Assembly (NCBI GenBank): GCA_934047225.1
Contig: OW204001.1
Location: 8,974,201 to 9,038,200, forward strand
Length of the DNA: 64,000 bases
Reading direction: 5' to 3'
DNA from: Ypsolopha sequella
Lineage: Eukaryota; Arthropoda; Insecta; Lepidoptera; Ypsolophidae
Shown here one piece after another: positions 10,329 to 20,910 of the stretch; within the stretch, counting starts at the first letter, position 1, and each line of letters opens with the position of its first letter. A program made the position numbers and the translations under genes. The notes below the pieces were generated by a model, which worked only from the letters and a program-made list of their open reading frames with translations, made no database searches and had not been told where the DNA came from.

Positions 10329-10795
10329 TTTTTTTTCGTGTTCCGTACCTAAAAGGTACAAAAGGAACCTTTATGATGAGACTCCGTTGTCCGTCCGTCT
10401 GGCCGTCCGTCCTCATGTCACAGCCTCATAACTTTAGCACCGTTAAAGATAAAGACATTAAATTCGGTATAAATGTAGTGTTATATGCCTACATATCACG
10501 GTGTTAAAAAAATATAAAAAATTTGAAATTGTTCAAAATATTTCCAAAACAAAAGTGCGAAAAATAAAAAATATTATCTTAAAAATACAATATGGGTATT
10601 AAATTGTAGATCTTATAAAGTTAATTGTAAAAATATAAATATGCTTTTACCATGATTACTGACACTAGTTTCGAAAAATCTTTAAAAAAACCACAAAAAT
10701 ATGTATGTCCCCCCTCTTATCTCCGAAACTAGAAGACTGAAAAATATGAAAGAAATGTTGGTTATAGATCGTAACTGGCCAATTACAGAAATAAT
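10329..10795 (+). mobile_element. Truncated GGGTTCCGTA-family element E4
   Basis: Counterpart of E2 ('gttccgtacctaaaagg' start). Homology stops near 10795 and is replaced by an AT-rich TAA/ATTA tract (10790-10980). After that the unit resumes at the equivalent of 5103. Confidence 0.5.
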
Positions 10796-11296
10796 AATAA
10801 AATAATAAATTAATTAATTAATATTAAATATAACTTATTTGTTTTTTATTCATTTAACATTATATATTTATATAAAAACACTTATTGAAATAATTGTTTC
10901 CAGATATATTTCGACATATTTTATAGTCGGCGTCAGTGGAATTAATTTCATTCAAATAAATAAATAATAATAAAAAAAAATGTTTTAACAGTCTAATTTT
11001 GCAATTTAAAACTTTCATACATTGGATTAAAAGTTTTAAATAACAAAATTAGATTCTAAAGAAGTTTATTTGTAAAAAAACTGATTATTCGCGGGTGTAA
11101 AGTTGATGGAACGTGTGGAAAAAGGTAACAGAATTAAATAATAATACTTTTGTCGTCGATATTGGTTCCCACAAGTTTGTATGAAGATTGCCTTGGACCA
11201 TCTACCTTAATTATATTATAATCACGTTTTTCGTTGGGATCGCATATCACCAGTATATCAAGAAATGGTAAAGCCCTGTTTATAATCAATTACAAC

Positions 11297-11559
11297 TAGG
11301 CCTGCCAGGTGGTCGGGATTCGTCGGGATTGTCCCGACATTTCATTCGATGTCCAGAGTCCCGACAAAATACAAGTTGTCCCGACAAATAACAAATAACA
11401 ACGATCGGCATGCAAAAAAAAATTGTTGTAATAACTTTAACTTTAATAATAAAAAAAAATTTTTGTTTCGTAATATTTATTTGTCCCGACTATAATCGCA
11501 AAATCCCGAATTTTTGAAATTTTGCCCATATATTTTGGTTTTTCCATCTGTCAACCCTA
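11297..11559. mobile_element. hAT-like element in the intron before exon B2
   Basis: The same insertion as at 5396-5659, carried along by the block duplication. The flanks read ATTACAAC on the left and ATAACAAC on the right. Taken with copy 1, the original target duplication was ATTACAAC. Confidence 0.8.
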
Positions 11560-11586
11560 ATAACAACCCTTGCCTCTTCTCTCCAG

Positions 11587-11859
11587 GCGATCAAAAAAAC
11601 CAGCAACCATATATACAAAGTCGGCAGCGCAAAGGATATTTTGTACTTCTCACCAGGAAACAGTATTGATTGGAGCTATGGAGAAGCAAAAATACCATAC
11701 TCCTTTGTATTTGAGCTAAGAGATAAAAATTATAAGTTTTTGCTTCCTAAAGAGGAAATCGCCAGCACGTGTCAAGACGTGAAGGATGGTGTGTTTGGCT
11801 TGTTGGACTTTGTTGGCATGTGTTCGGACAACAGTTCATGCACTTCTTGTATTAAGTAG
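11587..11859 (+). CDS. Carboxypeptidase A-like (M14) terminal exon B2
   Basis: Duplicate of B1: phase-0 start after 'cttctctccag' and 90 codons to TAG. The Tyr248, Ile255 and Glu270 equivalents are intact. It differs from B1 at only a few residues: Lys for Asn before 'FLLP', Gly for Asp in 'DFVGMC', and Ile for Asn near the end. A poly(A) signal AATAAA lies at 11999-12004. It is the last carboxypeptidase exon before the convergent Runx gene. Confidence 0.85.
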   Translation, partial: AIKKTSNHIYKVGSAKDILYFSPGNSIDWSYGEAKIPYSFVFELRDKNYKFLLPKEEIASTCQDVKDGVFGLLDFVGMCSDNSSCTSCIK

Positions 11860-11998
11860 TCTTGGATCAGTATCATGACAAAACATTTTGCAAATATATG
11901 TTATATTTGAAACAGAAACCTTACGAAGTGAAAAAATTACTTTTAGGGAAATCATGTAATTGAAATATTTATATACTTTTAGATTTCAAAATGAGAGT

Positions 11999-12004
11999 AA
12001 TAAA
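11999..12004 (+). promoter_or_regulatory. Poly(A) signal AATAAA after exon B2
   Basis: A canonical hexamer 140 bp after the stop codon. Confidence 0.55.
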
Positions 12005-12379
12005 GTGTAATTATGCAAAGTCTTTTATATTATTTTAATCATTACAATCTATTATTTAAGGGCTTATCCCAATTTTGTACTTTGCTCGATTGAAAAAAAA
12101 TCCGAAACTTGGTCGATTTATCATGTTTTCTTCGTTTAATATATAATTCACATTACCAAATCGTAGGAAAATGACAGGCAATTAAGGGAAACGTAACTAA
12201 GTAAGTACTTTTGCGGATAGTTTGCTGAAAATTTCACCGTAAAAACGTTTTTTGAGCGAAAAACGTTATTTTTAAGAGCGCACGATGTTTCGGTTGTCGT
12301 AACAGCCACGGCTCAGAGCGCGCTATTTTAAACTATAATGAAAGATCATACAGTTCAGTTCTACTTGATGCAAAATAAT

Positions 12380-13050
12380 ACCTCCATGACATGGGTATCA
12401 AATGAAAGGGTTTTCTAAGCAGAGTACGTAACATTACTTTAATTCAATATGGCGGACGCCCCAAGACGGCTGTTTAAATTCAATCTTTTTAAAACAAATA
12501 ATTCAGTACAATATATTAAATCAGTTTCAGCCATCTAAACTTATTATATTCATTTTAGTTCATGGCTTAAATAAAGGCTTGTTTAAAAAAAGTTGGTGCA
12601 ATTGTGTAAGAAAATCGTATTCATTTGATGGCTTAAAACGTACGTTTTCAATGAGAATCCACGGGCAAAGCTAATTACAGATGGCGCTAGCGTGGGTTCG
12701 GCCAGTAAATATTACGGTCCGGCTATGTCACACTTTGTTGTTATATGTACTCCGATTTTCCTTCTGATTTTCTCCAATATCTCACGTTTTCTTTTTCTTC
12801 CTCTTATCACCTGTATTCCAATAATTTCCAATAGTTATAAGGTTATTCATTTTTACTATGCGGTCTTTCGGGAATAAATTAACACCATTATAAGAGTAAC
12901 CTGGTACGGCACACAAAGGCATAATTCCAAGAAATCAATCGAAAATCGTAAAAAGCTACGCAAAAACCATAACAATGTACTAAAATTGCAGATTTTCATG
13001 GCCGATGCACCATTTACAGGGATAATTTGGCAGTGTGGATGCCTACTGCT
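12380..13050 (+). mobile_element. Repeat R6 copy 3, uninterrupted
   Basis: It matches copies 1 and 2 from 'cctccatgacatggg' to 'cagattttcatggcc' and a little beyond. At the point where E1/E3 sit in the other copies it reads 'ctcacgttttctttttcttcctc', an empty site. It is more diverged from copies 1 and 2 than they are from each other. Confidence 0.7.
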
Positions 13051-13172
13051 ATTTATCTAAGCAAATTAGCCAGTTTGACAATGGAAATCGTATGTTTTAC
13101 GTCGTCGTACGTTCTTACACTATTCAACAACAGTCTTTGAGAGTAAAAAAAAAACATGAAAAATTCGATAAC

Positions 13173-13178
13173 TTTATT
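13173..13178 (-). promoter_or_regulatory. Poly(A) signal of the Runx gene
   Basis: TTTATT on the + strand is AATAAA on the - strand, about 250 bp after the VWRPY stop codon. The 3' UTR therefore probably ends near 13160, between the coding exon and R6 copy 3. Confidence 0.6.
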
Positions 13179-13427
13179 TACACCTGTCTGCATTATCTTA
13201 TAATACATTCAACAACTTTAAAATCTTAATCTAAAATTCACATTCATCCATCTAACTTCGAAACACTGTCTATTCACATTTAATCGCTATTTTTATCGAC
13301 ACGACATCCATCGATATTCGATTAAAATTCTGATTTAAATTACACAAAACACCCCGGACGGCCAACACTAAGAAACGTTTCTTTGTGGATTAAATTAAAC
13401 ATCACTTATTAATATAGAGTCCTTTCA

Positions 13428-13930
13428 CTAGTAAGGGCGCCACACATCAACGGGCCGTCTCTCCGACGTGATTAGCGATTTACTTCGCGTTCGAACTTGG
13501 TCAGTCCACTCGGGTGACGCGGGCCGCTTCTTTCCCACTTCCGAAACCGTTGATCCTGCTTCTTCCTCTCTATCTCTATCTGGAATGGAATTTGAATCTT
13601 CCTGGGGTGGTGGCGGTCTTAACCACCAGTCATATCCACCATATAATTGGGAGTACAGCCATGCGGGTGGAGTTGGCAGTAGAGGGGAGTTTAGGAATAA
13701 TTGAGCGGCTAAAGCGCTGTGGAATAGACTCGATGGAGCCGGTAAGGGTTGGGCTGGTTTCCTAGCTCGAGCTACGGAGGTGAATGCTCCGGGACGGTCG
13801 TCGGGTGGTGGGCTGCTGGAAGCAGTAACGGAAATATCATCGTCCTGGTCTTGAGGGGAGCTCGGACGTGAGGTCGCTGGACTTGTCGTGCTGTGTGGAT
13901 GCATCGTCGTTGGGTTGTCGGATTTTACGT
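13428..13930 (-). CDS. Runx transcription factor, terminal coding exon (VWRPY tail)
   Basis: Last coding exon of a Runt-domain DNA-binding transcription factor. It begins at 13930 after the acceptor 'cttatccacag' in phase 1, so the first two bases (AC) complete a codon started by the previous exon. It runs 166 complete codons to TAG at 13428. The protein is rich in Ser, Pro and acidic residues, with a hydrophobic stretch 'FHSALAAQLFLNSPLL' and 'PPAWLYSQLYGG', and ends exactly in VDVWRPY. A C-terminal VWRPY is the signature of Runx proteins and recruits the co-repressor Groucho/TLE. The first in-frame ATG (13904) is internal, not the start. Which insect paralogue this is (runt, RunxA or RunxB) I cannot settle; the sequence after the Runt domain does not resemble lozenge as I remember it. 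Confidence 0.9.
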
Positions 13931-14545
13931 CTGTGGATAAGAAAATGAGATTTTAATTATGGAGGAAGTGGTATGAGAATTTCTGGAAACTACAAAAAAA
14001 CTTTTTATTTTTCCCTTACCGGACGACCAATCGATACAAATTCTTAAAACCAATCATATTTTTAAAAGTAAAGTGAACGTCGCCGTACAAAATGTAAGGG
14101 ATCTGTCAATGTAGATGTAATCGGTTTGAAGTTACGCTTCATGAGAAAACCCATACGATTTTTTAATATACCCGATGTGTGCCGTCATCGAATATTTGCC
14201 GTGGTTTTCCCGAGGTACTAGATTACCTTACCTTCTCCACCAGCATGTCAAATTACAGTCCAATTAGCCTAACTGTTCTTGAGGTATGCCACGGAGAAAC
14301 AGACAAACGGACACCCAAGCTTCACTTTTAGGATTTCCATCCATCCATCCATCAGCCTAGTTAGTCCTCTGCTGGACATAAGCCTTTCCAGGACTTTGCC
14401 ACTCCCGGCGGTCATCCTGGAAGAATTGCCCATACTCACACACGCTGGGCAGGCGGGTTGGTGAGCGCGGTGCTGGAACCCTCGCACCAGTGACGCCGCT
14501 GCTAATTTTAGGATTTAGATTGATGGAACTCTTAAATGTGCAAAC
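13931..14545 (-). other. Last intron of the Runx gene (615 bp)
   Basis: It is bounded by a weak donor (GTTTGC, 14545) and a good acceptor (13931). It contains, at about 14339-14510 on the + strand, a repeat fragment with '(ccat)n cagcctag' and 'cctctgctggacataagcc', a motif common in arthropod LINE 3' regions. Confidence 0.6.
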
Positions 14546-14707
14546 CTGTCTCCTGCGGCGGAGGAGGTAAGTGCGGAGGTTGCGCGTGCGCCGGCGGCAG
14601 CACGTGGGGGGTGAAGTGTGCGTGTCCGGGAAGCAAGGGGGGAGGGTAGTGCCGCGCTAGCGCCCCCCACTCGCCGCCCGGTAGACCGGCTAGCTGGTGA
14701 GCAATAC
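14546..14707 (-). CDS. Runx transcription factor, proline-rich penultimate exon
   Basis: A 162-bp GC-rich exon found by extending the frame from the Runt-domain exon. The acceptor 'ctcctccaacag' lies just before 14707. The first two bases (GT) complete a Gly codon, 53 full codons follow with no stop, and one base (G) is left for the next exon. The product reads IAHQLAGLPG, then 'GEWGALARHYPPPLLPG', then a His/Pro-rich run ending PPPPQET. The donor is GTTTGC, weaker than consensus. The exon is symmetric (phase 1 at both ends), so skipping it leaves the frame open: the G from the Runt exon can join GT here or AC of the last exon. The other reverse-strand frame through this segment is longer but does not fit the splice phases. 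Confidence 0.75.
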
Positions 14708-14814
14708 CTGTTGGAGGAGACAGGACACGTTACATTGGAATGCAAACAATTGAACACGAACTACCACATGGCTGCTTGGCCAACCGACATTCCACAACTA
14801 ATTAAAATGTAGGT

Positions 14815-14945
14815 AGTTAATTATTCTATGGAAGAGGCGAAAGAGGTGTGTCTGGATCGTAGCAGATGGAAATCTGTAGTCTCTAAGTCTCTGCCGACCC
14901 CTCTGGGAGACAGACGTGAGTATATGTATGAATATGTGTATGTTA
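14815..14945 (+). mobile_element. RTE-like LINE 3'-end fragment (copy 1 of 6)
   Basis: It contains 'tggaagaggcgaaagaggtg', 'gatcgtagcagatggaaat', 'ctctgggagacagacgtgag' and a TATGTATG tail. The translation 'DRSRWKSVVS' resembles the C-terminus of RTE-type LINE polyproteins. Related fragments lie at 18050-18115, 26405-26500 (reverse), 43625-43740, 59100-59195 and 62715-62840. Confidence 0.55.
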
Positions 14946-15128
14946 CTTCTTCTAATCGAGTTTAATTTGACAGAAATGTGCCTTAGACGTCAAAATAGTG
15001 AGATTTTTCGTATATAAATTAGAGACTTCCTGAAATACATAAATAATGTTATCCTGAGAAAAATTTTCTAAAACCAGACATTTTTTTATAAACAGGACAC
15101 ACAGGCACAGCTCATGTTATCTTAACTA

Positions 15129-15554
15129 TTAAGGTGATATATCGTCCGTGCAAAGGTCCCCGTTACTCAAGGCGGAAAGACCCGCAGTGCGAGAGGGACG
15201 GATTCAAGGAAAATTTTCAAAAAGTCAGTTTTAAATTAATACATAATTAATTTAAATAGCTATGAAAGTTTCCATAACCAGTAATTTAGGTATAGTTAAA
15301 ACCCATTTTAATAAATATTTTTGAAGTCTGTATGCTATCCCAATTTGTCAGAATATCAAAAAAAGTGTAAATTTAGACTTCATTTCAACAATTATTTCTA
15401 TCGAGTAAAATTCCTCCAATCGCGTTTCTGATAGACTAAAATCTAGAAAAAGGTTTCAAAATTGTTATACTAATTTATTCAACTTGAAACTTCTTTTGAA
15501 CAGCAGATAAATAACTTCAAAAGTGTCCATTTTGACGATATACCCCCTGGTTAA
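15129..15554 (+). mobile_element. TTAAGGCG MITE, copy a
   Basis: Starts TTAAGGTGATAT and contains 'agtgcgagagggacg' and 'tccaatcgcgtttctg'. It ends at a TTAA that is shared with the next element. The family has four copies (also 23866-24277, 34081-34499, 48022-48442), bounded by TTAA and inverted GGCG/CGCC ends. Non-coding. Confidence 0.65.
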
Positions 15555-15918
15555 ACGTCAGTAGCTTAGCGCAAAGTGCATAACTTAACTTTGTTTTTCT
15601 TGTTTAATTATTTAAAATTGAAAAGCATTTTGATCTGTACCATTTGAGGTTTATAACGCAAGAGTTTGAAATTATATCCACGATTGGTCATGATCTTCTC
15701 AAAACCAACTTAAAATGCTGTTCTTAGTTTGTTTGGACCAGATCATGACTAATAGAGCATTAAATTTTAAACTCATGGTTTATAAACCTCACTAATACTG
15801 AACTATTGGTGTTAACTGCCTCATACCAAAACGTTTTTCAATATTTAACTTCTAACCAAGAAATACAAAGTTAAGTTATGCACTTTGTGCTAAGCGAGTG
15901 ACGTTTAATTAACCTTAA
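15549..15918. mobile_element. Palindromic MITE 'TTAAACGTCAG', copy 1
   Basis: The arms 'ttaaacgtcagtagcttagc' and the inverse 'gctaagcgagtgacgtttaa' enclose a body that is itself a long imperfect inverted repeat ('gaggtttata'/'tataaacctc', 'gatcatgac'). The second copy is at 20911-21304. It abuts MITE copy a directly at a TTAA. Confidence 0.75.
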
Positions 15919-16002
15919 ATGCTGCATTATTGTTGTAAAGCTTCTATACAACTACAGAGCAAGGTTTCCAAACCCATTAATTAATCCCATCCCATCCCAC
16001 TA

Positions 16003-16519
16003 GTCCCTCTATAATAATATATAATATTACGTATGTTTGGATGCGAAAGTTTGGATGTATGGATGTTTGTTACTCCTTCACGCCGTAACTACTGAACCGA
16101 TTGGGCTGAAACTTTGCATAAATGTATTTCTAGACTTGGAATAGGACATAAAATACTTTAATTTCATAAATTAGTTCCCATGTTCAACAAGAAATAGTGT
16201 CGTTCAGAGACGCAGCTCGGTCTTCAGCCTTGCCAAACATACTATACTATAAGGATTAAATCAATTATCAAAGACCGCCAAAAACACAATAACAGAGGGT
16301 TAATTCAGATCACATAGTGTCGATCAGAAAAGCGGCACGGCCTTCGGCCTTGCCAAAGACAGAAACGTGACTTGGTCTTTAACCTCAATGGGGATCAAAT
16401 TAGAAATTAGAGATGATGAGAACCACATACTCCAAACCGGAGTCAGGTCAACTACGTACTAAAAAAATTAATGGTCTGAAAAATATTTACAGATTCGATT
16501 CGATACGGGCAAAAGCTAG
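16003..16519 (+). mobile_element. Non-autonomous Helitron, Lep1-like
   Basis: It begins near 'tccctctataataatata', contains the stereotyped 'ttactccttcacgccgtaac' and 'actgaaccgattgggctg', and ends 'cgggcaaaagctagt' with terminal CTAG. There is no target-site duplication, as expected for Helitrons. Two internal copies of 'tagtgtcg(t/a)tcag' followed by 'gccttgccaaa' lie about 130 bp apart. There is no Rep/helicase. Confidence 0.65.
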
Positions 16520-17176
16520 TGTTACAATAAAAAGGCTTACTAACTTATAACATAATACCTATTGTAATAGCCTTATAAGACACAGACATTTTCTTTTTAG
16601 TTTGTTATACTTTTATGCAATTTGTATGTGTATAATTTTCATGAGATTTTATTATATATAATGATGAATTTATGAGAATATTGAAAACAATCTACAATTA
16701 TTGTATATATTATCCTTCTTTCTGTATGAAATGGAATATATTACAAACGCATTCAACCTGCACTGCATTTTAAACTAACATTCAATTACCAAAACAATAG
16801 CGTGAACTTTTCGTGAGACTCGTTTGAATAATCTCTCAGATTATTTCCGCCACCCCACCCCTAAACCTTGCTTCAATCACACCCTTATCTCTATGAATAC
16901 ACTCATTTATTTCAATTCTGAAGAAAGTGGCATATTTAATAGAAATCGACTCACTTTGTATGTTTAGGTTTCAGCAAAATTATGAGATTCTTGGGAAAGC
17001 TAGTGCGACCATTTATCTTACATAATATGTCATGATAACGACCAAAGTCGTGATGTGAAGATTTAATATCAGGTATATTCTGTATCAAGAATATCTTGTA
17101 TCAAGAATGTTTAGTATAATGTGGTAGTAGATAGTGATAGAAACTAAAGAAGCGATAGATGTGATAGAAACTATAG

Positions 17177-17666
17177 AAGTTAATAATAAAAAGGCAAAAA
17201 TGAGAATTTTACTCAACATATATTTCGGGCCCCACTGGGCCCGGCATCAGTTGAGAATCTAACAATAAATTAAATATGACATATAAGTTATTTACAAAAA
17301 AGAAAAAAGTAAAAAAGTTTTATTTACAATTTCCCTAAATTTAATTTTCATTCAAATTCATTCATTCATTCATTCATTATAATTTATTTAAAAATGTATT
17401 ATTAGACAATGGTCTGTCTAAATATATTTTTTTAAACAAATTATAATGAATGAATGAATGAATGAATGAATGAATGAATTTGAATGAAAATTAAATTTAG
17501 ATAAATTGTTAATAAACCTTTTTTACTTTTTTCTTTTTTGTAAATAACTTATATGTCATAGGTATTTAATTTATTGTCAGATTCTCAACTGATGCCGGGC
17601 CCAGTGGGGCCCGAAATATATCTTGAGTAAAATTCTCATTTTTACCTTTTTATTATTAACTTTTCA
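17177..17666. mobile_element. Foldback element with ATTC repeats in its arms
   Basis: Two arms of roughly 240 bp are inverted copies of each other. The outer ends are 'agttaataataaaaaggcaa' and its inverse. Inside each arm a GC-rich hairpin 'gggccccactgggcccgg' follows 'atatttc'. The centre has (ATTC)n on the left and (GAAT)n on the right, around 'agacaatggtctgtct'. Non-coding. Confidence 0.8.
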
Positions 17667-18865
17667 TAAACTAAACTACAAAAAAATATTTAATTACACA
17701 CGTAAAAATTAAAATTAGTGTACAGCGGCGAGCTTATTTCTATGAGAGATTTCTTCCAGCAAACCAAAAGAAGATCAGGAATACATAAAAAGAAAACAGT
17801 AATCATATGTGCACACGTAACTTAATACTTACTACCGAATAATGAACGAAAACACACTAATTTAACTAACTACATAACCAATGTACATAAATATAAACAA
17901 ATATAAATAAAATACATATTGTAATTACACTTATCAATTAAAATAAATATGAATATATTTATAAATAAATAAATATATCATTAAAAGATCAATAATTCGT
18001 TAAATGCTCTTTCAATAACTTTTTGAATGAGGAGACAATTACGCACCCTCGTACAGTATGCAGAAGAAGTGTCAGGATCGTATCATAGCAGAAAAAAGGA
18101 GAAAGACGTGAATATGTATATAATGCATGTAAATAAATTCTTCCTTAAGTAGTGATGATATGTATGTCATACCTACACATACACATCCTGCCCTTTATCA
18201 GAAAAAAACTATATTCTTTGTTGCATGCTATCTTTGTACAGCCCACCAATTACTTTTACGTGAGCGAGCCGTTACAAATTTAGAACATGCACGTTTGAAT
18301 CATAACTTTACCCAAAACGTAAGCTAAAATGTTATTCATACGTATTTATGCAAATCCTGCCCTTCTAACACATTTCTTTAGCAATAAAAATGATGTTATC
18401 CCAAAGTATCGTCCGAAAATAGGAAATGTGCCCGCCGCGTCATAATTTCCACTTGACATTTTTAAGCGCATAAATTAGGGAAGTTTGTCGGCGCCACGAC
18501 CCCGTATATTCGGCTTTAACCCTTTAGCACCCACCTTGGGTAATTCCCACCCCGGGCAAGCAACCCTTTCAGCAATAGAATAAATTACACACCATTTTAT
18601 GTCGCAAATACCCACGATAAAACGAAATACACATTATTCTGAATTTGGCCGCTTAGCCTTTATAGGTGTAGTGCTTTATAATTAGAATAAGCTTTTTAAG
18701 ATAAGCCACTTTAATAGCTGCTTGAACCCCTTTTATGCAGACAATTTGGAATATTGAATTTGCTAAGATGTTGATCCATATGGTGATTAGAAATTGTTTT
18801 GTTTGTGAAAGTTGGCAAGGAGATGGTTGGCAAGGAGTTAGTTTGCATATATGAAATACTTGTAA

Positions 18866-19670
18866 GCTAGATTGGCGATTCGGTAAAAAAAGTACCCATG
18901 ACCAGACACAATGATCAGATCAACGAATGGCAGGACTAAATCTAGATTGTTTTTGTTTTCAAGTTTCCAACTTTCAGTTGTTAAAATAATACGTAAGCTA
19001 GAGTTTGGCAATTCGGTAACACAATACTCATGACCGCAGACGCAGTGATCAGATCAAAGAGTGGCATGACTAAATCTAGATTGTTTTCATTTTCAAGTTT
19101 CCAACTTTCAGTTGTAAAAGAGTTTGGCAATTTGGTAAAACAGTACTCATGACCAGACTTTCAGTTGTAAAAATAATACGTAAGCTAGATTGGCAATTTT
19201 TGTTTTTTTAATTTATTTACCATTTACACAAAATTATAACAAAAAATAATAATAGCAACTAAAAACCACAAAGGTTTAAACTTGTGCTCTCGTGTGAGTC
19301 ACGTTACACGTAGCTACGAGAACAAATAATAATGTTGTACTTTGCTTACAATAAACAGCTAAGATTATAAATGTATACATAGTATTTTTTTATCTTTTAC
19401 TGGAGCTAGGTAAGCGAAAAAATTTAAATAACGTATAATAGATAGTTATGATCAAGTATTTGAATCAAGAAGATGTTTTTTTAATTTAGACTTAATATTA
19501 ATAGGAGTTACACTATTGCAAAGATCGGTAGGTAAGCTATCGATAATTTGGTAAAGCAGTACTCATGACCAGACAGAGTAATCAGATAAACGAGTGGCAG
19601 GACTAAATCTAGATTGTTTTTATTTTCAAGTTACCAACTTTCAGTTGTAAAAATAATACGTAGTCGTGGG
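18866..19670 (+). repeat. 135-bp tandem repeat interrupted by an insertion
   Basis: Units start at about 18866, 19000, 19118 and 19540 and share 'gtaagctaga', 'ggtaaaacagtactcatgac', 'gactaaatctagattgttt' and 'caactttcagttgt'. Unit 3 has an internal deletion. About 340 bp of unrelated sequence (19195-19538), opening with 'ttttttaatttatttacc' like a reversed LINE tail, separates units 3 and 4. Confidence 0.7.
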
Positions 19671-19837
19671 TTAAATTAAAAATAAATAGACAATCTTACA
19701 GTAAGGATAACTAATAAAATAAAACAGCCGTAAATATAACGATTATATAAATATAATTATAAGTAAATATAATTAGGTTTTAATCAGTCAACTTTTCTAA
19801 TGATCTCTTATTTCATTAATTTTTTTTTTTATACTGT

Positions 19838-20440
19838 AAGGTGTGACTCCTTGATGGAACTTCATTCTAACACTAATCAAAGTCTTCTTGTACGAGTTCC
19901 ACTATTTTATTTCTTTAATTATTGCGACTAGTTTCGTCTATTTGACATCGTCGGGCTGATTGGAATAGGTTAATAGTAAAAGTATAGCTAAGTCTTAGGG
20001 TAGATAAATGTCAAAATAAAATTAAAAGTAAATGAAGGTACATGGATATTTGCGTTTTGATACAAATATTCATAAGTAAAAATAAACGCGAAATGTCCAA
20101 ATTACTTTGATGATAATTACTTATTAAATGACTTTCGAATTTAATTGTATTTAATCTTTAATTCTAATTTGGACATTTCGCGTTTATTTTTACTTATGAA
20201 TATTTGTATCAAAACGCAAATATCCATGTACCTTCATTTACTTTTAATTTTATTTTGACATTTATCTACCCTAAGACTTAGCTATACTTTTACTATTAAC
20301 CTATTCCAATCAGCCCGACGATGTCAAATAGACGAAACTAGTCGCAATAATTAAAGAAATAAAATAGTGGAACTCGTACAAGAAGACTTTGATTAGTGTT
20401 CTCTTATTTTAGTCATATCTTAATGTCACTTTGTTAGCCA
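19838..20440. mobile_element. Snapback element with perfect 236-bp arms
   Basis: The arm 19869-20104 is repeated in inverted orientation at 20165-20400 around a 60-bp loop. I compared the arms base by base and found no mismatch. The outer sequence 'actgtaaggtgtgactcc' also occurs at 27840, where a related element (27836-28262) has different internal sequence. Non-coding. Confidence 0.85.
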
Positions 20441-20595
20441 CCTGTACAAACACTGTATATCATCTACATTGTAATCTGTTTACCGGCACCCATGGTACAG
20501 ACTCTCCATGGTCTAATCTTATCTGGGAGCCACTGAATACTGTTTCAAATGTAAAATTGTTTATGTGAAATAAAAATATTTTTCATTTTCATTAA
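20405..20595 (+). mobile_element. LINE 3'-end remnant
   Basis: The sequence 'acccatggtacagactct', 'ctgggagccactgaat' and a tail of 'gaaataaaaatattttt' is typical of the 3' UTR of a lepidopteran non-LTR element. There is no coding part. Confidence 0.45.
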
Positions 20596-20910
20596 TTATT
20601 TAAACTAAGTAGGTGCAAGAGATGAAAAAAGACCCGTGCAAATTTTAATATTTATTTTCGGTTGTAATTATGTAGAAGAAATAACTTTAATTTAAACAGT
20701 GCCAACGTTTGAAATGTAAAAGAATCTAGACCGTAAACAATATCCGCAATGCAAGCACCCAGTCCTTCTCACAAAGAAAGAAAATGTAAAAAGAAACAAT
20801 AGCACTCGAGAATGCGGACTGCCTCGTCGTGAAGCATTATTTTACGAAGAAAACCGAGCTAGAAAAATTCAGAGTCCTTTAATACTTTAATGAAAAATGT
20901 TTACTTATCA

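Larger units (their letters stand above)
1..12375 (+). repeat. Two-copy tandem segmental duplication carrying carboxypeptidase terminal exons
   Basis: The block from position 1 to about 6455 is repeated from about 6914 to 12375 in the same orientation. Landmarks recur in the same order: the old repeat R6, the inserted GGGTTCCGTA element, exon A, a second GGGTTCCGTA element, a hAT-like element and exon B. Offsets differ along the block: 6913 at R6, 7110 at exon A and 5900 at exon B. Unit 1 lacks about 180 bp upstream of exon A that unit 2 keeps (8288-8470). Unit 2 lacks most of 3660-5100. Exon and intron sequence both align closely, so the duplication is younger than the A/B exon divergence. 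Confidence 0.85.

Noticed and set aside
14618..14757. Overlapping frames on both strands through the GC-rich patch at 14.5-14.8 kb
   Set aside because: Only the frame that fits the phase-1 splice junctions (14546-14707, - strand) joins to the Runx exons; the longer frames are shadows. A GTAAGT on the + strand near 14567 is likewise taken as chance.
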